Notes under the pieces: generated by a model
What the model was told of the DNA's origin: nothing
Database searches by the model: none
The model's input: the letters and a program-made list of their open reading frames with translations, nothing else
Part shown: piece after piece, positions 60,210-64,000 of the stretch
Numbering within the stretch: position 1 is the stretch's first letter
Layout: every line of letters begins with the position of its first letter
Translations under genes and position numbers: made by a program
Source of the DNA: Humidesulfovibrio sp.
GTDB lineage: Bacteria; Desulfobacterota; Desulfovibrionia; Desulfovibrionales; Desulfovibrionaceae
DNA length: 64,000 nt
Assembly (NCBI RefSeq): GCF_030689645.1
Contig: NZ_JAUYFU010000048.1
Location: forward strand, 270,513 to 334,512
Direction of reading: 5' to 3'

Positions 60210-60266
60210 GCAGCGCATCAATTCGCCCGCCCGGCGCGGGGTTCGAGCACCCAAAGGAACGCAACC

Positions 60267-61142
60267 ATGTCCGCCACCGATTCTTTGTTCGACGATTTCT
60301 TCAAGGCCGAGGCCAAGCTGTTCCTGTTGGCCACCATCCGCATCGCCCTTTCCGAGGACGGCAAAGACCTGACCAGCGAAGGCATTTTCTCCGATGCCGA
60401 CCTGGCCACAGGGCACATCATGTCAAAAGACAACGCGGTCATCGCCGGCCTGCCGCTCATCCCGCTGATTCTGGAATTCGCAGGCTGCGAGTTCCAGCAC
60501 ATCATCAACGTGGACGAGGGCGACCGCGTGGGCCCGGGCGCGCTCATCGCAGCCATTCAAGGCCCGGCGCGGCACCTGCTGCGCACAGAGCGCGTGATCC
60601 TGAACTATCTCTGCCACCTGTCCGGCATCGCCACACTCACGGCCAAGTACGTCGAGGCGCTCAAAGGCACCCGGACCACCCTTCTCGACACGCGCAAGAC
60701 CCTGCCGGGGCTGCGCTACCCTGAGAAGTATGCGGTGCGTGTGGGCGGCGGGCAGAACCACCGACTGAATCTGGGCCAGATGCTCATGGTCAAGGACAAC
60801 CACATCGATCGCGCCGGCGGCATCATCCCGGCTGTGGACAAGCTGCGCGCCGCCTATGGCGAGGACTGCCCGCCCATTGAGGTGGAGTGCCGCAGCTTTG
60901 ACGAGGTGGACCAGGCCGTAGGCTGCAAAGTCAGCCGCATCATGCTCGACAACATGGACCTTGAGGAGTTGGGCTTGGCCTTGGCGCGCGTGCCTGCTGG
61001 CATCGAAACCGAGGTGAGCGGCGGCGTGACCCTGGAGAACATCGCAGCCATCGGCGCCATCGGCCCGGACTTCGTGTCCGTGGGCCGCCTCACCCACTCC
61101 GCCCCCGTGGCTGACCTGAGCATGCGCATCAGCGCCCTGTGA
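60267..61142 (+). CDS. nadC: Nicotinate-nucleotide diphosphorylase (carboxylating)
   Basis: Quinolinate phosphoribosyltransferase: quinolinate plus PRPP gives nicotinate mononucleotide and CO2 in de novo NAD synthesis. The 291 residues contain the family's ERVILNYLCHLSGIATLT, RTTLLDTRKTLPGLRYPEKYA, VRVGGGQNHRLNLG, MLMVKDNHIDRAG, EVECRSFDEV, IMLDNMD and a C-terminal VSGGVTLENI and GRLTHS. These carry the Arg/Lys/His residues for substrate phosphates and carboxylates. AAAGGAAC precedes the ATG. It is the first gene of nadC-nadA-nadB; the other two make quinolinate from aspartate and DHAP. Confidence 0.97.
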   Translation: MSATDSLFDDFFKAEAKLFLLATIRIALSEDGKDLTSEGIFSDADLATGHIMSKDNAVIAGLPLIPLILEFAGCEFQHIINVDEGDRVGPGALIAAIQGPARHLLRTERVILNYLCHLSGIATLTAKYVEALKGTRTTLLDTRKTLPGLRYPEKYAVRVGGGQNHRLNLGQMLMVKDNHIDRAGGIIPAVDKLRAAYGEDCPPIEVECRSFDEVDQAVGCKVSRIMLDNMDLEELGLALARVPAGIETEVSGGVTLENIAAIGAIGPDFVSVGRLTHSAPVADLSMRISAL

Positions 61143-61188
61143 ACGAAGGATCGTAAAACCTCACGTTTCAAGGACGGAGATACAGCAC

Positions 61189-62220
61189 ATGACTTCCGCA
61201 AATGAGCGCATTAAGGCCGTTCGCGCCCGCTACGGCAAACGCTTGGCCATATTGGGCCACCACTACCAGAACGACGCCATCATCCGCCACACGGACTTCC
61301 AGGGCGATTCATTGGAGCTTGCGCGCAAAATTGGCGGGCTCGAGGCCGAGCACGTGGTGTTCTGCGGCGTGTATTTCATGGCCGAATCCGCCGTGGCCCT
61401 GGCCCGGCCCGGACAGAAGATCCACATTCCCCATGCCGACGCCACCTGCCCCATGGCCGACATGGCCCCGGCCCAGCGCCTTGAGGATGTGCTCACCGAA
61501 CTGCGCGAGCAAGGACGGCTAGTGATTCCCCTGGCCTACGTGAACTCCAGCGCCGAGGTGAAGGCCATCTGCGGCCTCTACGGCGGCAGCGTCTGCACCA
61601 GCGCAAACGCCAAGGTCATGCTCGACTGGGCCTTGCAGCAGGGAGATGCCGTGCTCTTTCTGCCAGACAAGCACCTGGGCAACAACACGGCGAATCTGCT
61701 AAACATTTCTTCCTCAGAACGTCTTCAGGTGGATATCCGCCCTGGCAGGCAGGTGGTGGACCCCAAGAAAGCAGCCTACGCCCGGCTCCTGCTCTGGCCC
61801 GGCTCCTGCGTCATCCACCACGCCATCAAGAAGCAGCACGTGGAGGAAATGCGCAAGGCCATGCCCGGCGTGCGCATCGTGGTGCACCCCGAATGCGCGC
61901 CCGCGGTTGTGCGCGCAGCAGACAGCGCAGGCTCCACCTCGCACATCATCCGCTACTGCGCAGAGGCCAAGCCCGGCGCCAAGATCGCCATCGGAACCGA
62001 AGTGAACCTGGTGCTGCGACTGGCCGAGCGCCACAAGGCCGAGGGCAAGATCATCGTGCCCCTCAAGACCATGCGCTGCACCAACATGGCCAAGACCACC
62101 GAGGAGCGCCTGGCTGACCTGCTGGACACCCTCGACAGCGCCACGCCCCTCTCCCTGCCTGCCGATGTCGCCGAGCACGCCCAGGTGGCCCTGACGCGCA
62201 TGCTGGACATCTGTTCCTAG
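61189..62220 (+). CDS. nadA: Quinolinate synthase
   Basis: [4Fe-4S] enzyme condensing iminoaspartate with dihydroxyacetone phosphate to quinolinate. The 343 residues have the typical triplicated alpha/beta layout. Visible elements are GHHYQNDAIIRHTDFQGDSL, the first cluster Cys region (VFCGVYFMAE), DATCPMADM, the second Cys (GSVCTSANAK) with LFLPDKHLGNNTA, and HPECAPAVV with a further Cys near the end (KTMRCTNM). The start at 61189 follows AAGGACGGAG by about 12 bases. It lies 46 bases after nadC and 46 bases before nadB. The three genes form the aspartate-based NAD pathway. Confidence 0.97.
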   Translation: MTSANERIKAVRARYGKRLAILGHHYQNDAIIRHTDFQGDSLELARKIGGLEAEHVVFCGVYFMAESAVALARPGQKIHIPHADATCPMADMAPAQRLEDVLTELREQGRLVIPLAYVNSSAEVKAICGLYGGSVCTSANAKVMLDWALQQGDAVLFLPDKHLGNNTANLLNISSSERLQVDIRPGRQVVDPKKAAYARLLLWPGSCVIHHAIKKQHVEEMRKAMPGVRIVVHPECAPAVVRAADSAGSTSHIIRYCAEAKPGAKIAIGTEVNLVLRLAERHKAEGKIIVPLKTMRCTNMAKTTEERLADLLDTLDSATPLSLPADVAEHAQVALTRMLDICS

Positions 62221-62236
62221 AGCGCCGCAAGACGCA

Positions 62237-62255
62237 GGCCGGACAAGCTCCGGCC
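62237..62255 (+). promoter_or_regulatory. Hairpin between nadA and nadB
   Basis: GGCCGGA (62237-62243) and TCCGGCC (62249-62255) form a perfect 7-bp stem with a 5-base loop, ending just before the GAAGGA ribosome site of nadB. It may affect nadB translation or mRNA processing. No T-run follows, so it is not a terminator. Confidence 0.4.
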
Positions 62256-62266
62256 GAAGGACCACC

Positions 62267-63859
62267 ATGAACGAGTATCGCCTGAAGACCGATGTGCTGG
62301 TCATTGGCTCCGGCATCGCCGGTTCCCTCGCCGCGCTCAACCTGGCGGAGTCCGGGGCGGACGTGACCCTCATCACCTCGGGCGAGGACCTGTTCGCAGG
62401 CAACACGCGGCTGGCCCAAGGCGGCATCGTGTTTCATTCCGAGGACGACGATCCCGGCATTCTGGAAAAAGACATCATGACCGCCGGGTGGAAGCAGAAC
62501 TACCTGCGGGCCGTGCGATACCTGTGTCACAAGGGGCCGAAAGTCCTTCAAAAGACACTCATCGACGCCTACCACGTGCCCTTCGCCCACCGCGACCCAG
62601 ATTCCTGGTACTTCACGCGCGAGGGCGGCCACAGCGTTGCGCGCATCCTGTACGCCAAGGACCACACCGGCCTGACCATCATGGAGCAGCTCACCAAGGC
62701 CGTGAGCGATTGCCCCAACATCCGCGTGCTCACCAAGCGCACGGCCATCGACCTTTTGTCCACCCACCACCACGCCACACACCTGGACTTCAAGTACAAC
62801 CTCGCAAATCAGTGCGTGGGGGCCTACGTGTTCAACGAAGCCCTCGGCCAGGTGGAGATCATTCTGGCGGACTTCACTGTGCTGGCCACTGGCGGGGCCG
62901 GGCGCATCTACCTGCATAGCACCAACTCGCGCGAGGCCATCGGGTCCGGGCTTTCCATGGCCCACCGTGCAGGCGCCAAGCTGCACAACATGGAATACGT
63001 GCAGTTCCACCCCACGGCCTTCTACCAGGGAGCAAGGCGCTTCGAGCGGCGGTTCCTCATCTCCGAGGCCGTGCGCGGCGAAGGGGCGCAACTGGTGAAC
63101 TCCGCTGGCGAGCCCTTCATGGCGCGCTACGACCAGCGGGCCGACCTCGCCCCCCGCGACATCGTCACCCGCGCCATCATGGCCGAGATGCTGCGCACCG
63201 ACGAGGATTGCGTGTACCTGGACACCACGCGCGGCATGCACGACAACGTGGCCGAACGCTTCCCCACCATCTACGGCAAGTGCCTGGAACATGGCGTGGA
63301 CATGGCCAGATCGCCCATCCCGGTGGTCCCGGCTGCGCATTATTTTTGCGGCGGCATTCTGGTCGACACGCGAGGCCGCACCACCCTGGAGCGCCTGTAT
63401 TCCGCCGGGGAGTGCACCTGCACCGGCGTGCACGGAGCCAACCGACTCGCCAGCACCTCGCTGCTCGAGGCCATGCTCTGGGGCCACAGCGCGGGCCAGG
63501 ACATCTCCAAGCGCCTTGGCGCCAAGTGGCGGCTGTCCAAGAAACTCATCGACTCCATCCCGGAATGGCAGAACCCCGGCGACATCCACAACGAGGACCC
63601 GGCGCTCATCGCCCAGGACTGGGCCACCATCCGCAACACCATGTGGAACTACGTGGGCATCATCCGCTCCACCGCGCGCCTGCGCCGCGCCTTTGAAGAC
63701 CTGCGCACGCTCTCCAAGAACATGCACGACTTCTACAAGCAGACGCCCATCAGCAAACCCATCATCGACCTGTTCCACGGCTGCCAGACGGCCTACGTGG
63801 TCACCCAGGCGGCCATGCGCAACAAGACCACAATGGGCTGCCACTACCGGGTGGATTAG
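62267..63859 (+). CDS. nadB: L-aspartate oxidase
   Basis: FAD enzyme oxidising L-aspartate to iminoaspartate, the substrate of NadA; anaerobes use fumarate as the electron acceptor. The 530 residues belong to the fumarate reductase/succinate dehydrogenase flavoprotein group: FAD-binding GSGIAGSLAALNLAESG, LAQGGIV, LATGGAGRIYLHSTN, SGLSMAHRAGA, EYVQFHPTAFY, and the active-site region HYFCGGILVDTRG followed by LYSAGECTCTGVHGANRLAS. GAAGGA lies 5 bases before the ATG. It completes nadC-nadA-nadB. The C-terminal helical region (TIRNTMWNYVGIIRSTARL) is typical of NadB. Confidence 0.96.
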   Translation: MNEYRLKTDVLVIGSGIAGSLAALNLAESGADVTLITSGEDLFAGNTRLAQGGIVFHSEDDDPGILEKDIMTAGWKQNYLRAVRYLCHKGPKVLQKTLIDAYHVPFAHRDPDSWYFTREGGHSVARILYAKDHTGLTIMEQLTKAVSDCPNIRVLTKRTAIDLLSTHHHATHLDFKYNLANQCVGAYVFNEALGQVEIILADFTVLATGGAGRIYLHSTNSREAIGSGLSMAHRAGAKLHNMEYVQFHPTAFYQGARRFERRFLISEAVRGEGAQLVNSAGEPFMARYDQRADLAPRDIVTRAIMAEMLRTDEDCVYLDTTRGMHDNVAERFPTIYGKCLEHGVDMARSPIPVVPAAHYFCGGILVDTRGRTTLERLYSAGECTCTGVHGANRLASTSLLEAMLWGHSAGQDISKRLGAKWRLSKKLIDSIPEWQNPGDIHNEDPALIAQDWATIRNTMWNYVGIIRSTARLRRAFEDLRTLSKNMHDFYKQTPISKPIIDLFHGCQTAYVVTQAAMRNKTTMGCHYRVD

Positions 63860-63919
63860 CGGCAAGACTCTTTCAATTCACCGATATTGCGCATAATATG
63901 CCCGGCAAGGAGATCTTCC

Positions 63920-64000
63920 ATGCCGGATAATGTCGCACGCCTGCTCAAAATGGCTGAAGCCGAGTTTCCCGACCTCACGGAACCTGAACGTGAGGTGGTG
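63920..64000 (+). CDS. Start of an unidentified gene (3' end beyond window)
   Basis: An ATG with AAGGAG 7 bases upstream opens a frame of 27 codons (MPDNVARLLKMAEAEFPDL...) that runs off the window. The short sequence is helical and acidic and does not identify a family. A TAATAT at 63894-63899 could be its -10 element. It follows nadB by 60 bases in the same direction. Confidence 0.5.
   Translation, partial: MPDNVARLLKMAEAEFPDLTEPEREVV

Noticed and set aside
60103..60266. NAD-related riboswitch or NrtR/NadR operator upstream of nadC
   Set aside because: No matching consensus structure or operator was recognised; only a sigma70-like promoter can be supported.
62063..63865. 600-codon frame on minus opposite nadB
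   Set aside because: It is a shadow of nadB, rich in His/Val/Gly from reversed codons, without domain signatures.
1..64000. CRISPR arrays, insertion sequences or prophage
   Set aside because: No regularly spaced repeats, transposase, integrase or phage structural genes were seen.

Overview
The window is GC-rich, densely coding, single-copy bacterial chromosome. I infer a sulfate-reducing deltaproteobacterium of the Desulfovibrionales. The reasons are the gene mix (a NIL-domain ferredoxin, a fused AccA/AccD carboxyltransferase beside a biotinyl protein, CheZ, MotAB, FlaG, a nadC-nadA-nadB cluster, periplasmic carbonic anhydrase and lipoprotein Cu/Zn-SOD) and the protein style. No sulfate-reduction gene, 16S rRNA, phage, IS element or CRISPR array is present, so the assignment rests on gene content only.

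Layout. 1-1704: the 3' part of an EAL-CBS-GGDEF c-di-GMP protein. 1762-8347 (minus): ferritin, RecD2-like helicase, RecR, YbaB, DnaX and IlvE. 8651-9577 (minus): beta-carbonic anhydrase. 9820-10245: FlaG. 10378-14825 (minus): a type I secretion operon (TolC, ABC ATPase, HlyD adaptor), divergent from a CHASE2 adenylate cyclase (15017-17239). 17401-23131: ileS-lspA-small membrane protein-cpoB-NIL ferredoxin-cheZ, then tRNA-Arg(CCG) and sodC. 23952-25709 (minus): a chemoreceptor whose Cache-like domain lies after the signalling domain.

25904-38690 is the most unusual stretch. Three open reading frames overlap as ATGA: a 1234-residue AsmA/YdbH-like protein, a DUF1318 (YdbL-type) lipoprotein, and an exported 2832-residue protein. 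The last has a TolB-like propeller, very many TPRs, an internal CHAT-like domain that has lost its His and Cys, and a C-terminal CHAT domain that keeps both. I propose it as a possibly undescribed envelope system.

38768-42594 (minus): bifunctional Rel and a peptide-binding lipoprotein. 42804-47335: SWIM-SNF2 helicase, an unknown membrane protein and a DUF3783 protein. 47528-49564: a Cache-HAMP chemoreceptor. 49732-56993 (minus): one long run motA-motB-pilZ-accC-accAD-biotinyl protein-hypothetical-ssb. 57051-60102: purine nucleoside phosphorylase and two lipoproteins (one FlgO-like). 60267-63859: nadC-nadA-nadB, the aspartate-to-NAD pathway. The start of an unidentified gene runs off the right edge.

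Themes: motility and c-di-GMP or cAMP signalling (EAL-GGDEF, PilZ, MotAB, CheZ, FlaG, FlgO-like, two chemoreceptors, cyclase), envelope biogenesis (LspA, CpoB, AsmA-like locus, type I secretion), and core replication and repair (DnaX, RecR, RecD2, SSB).
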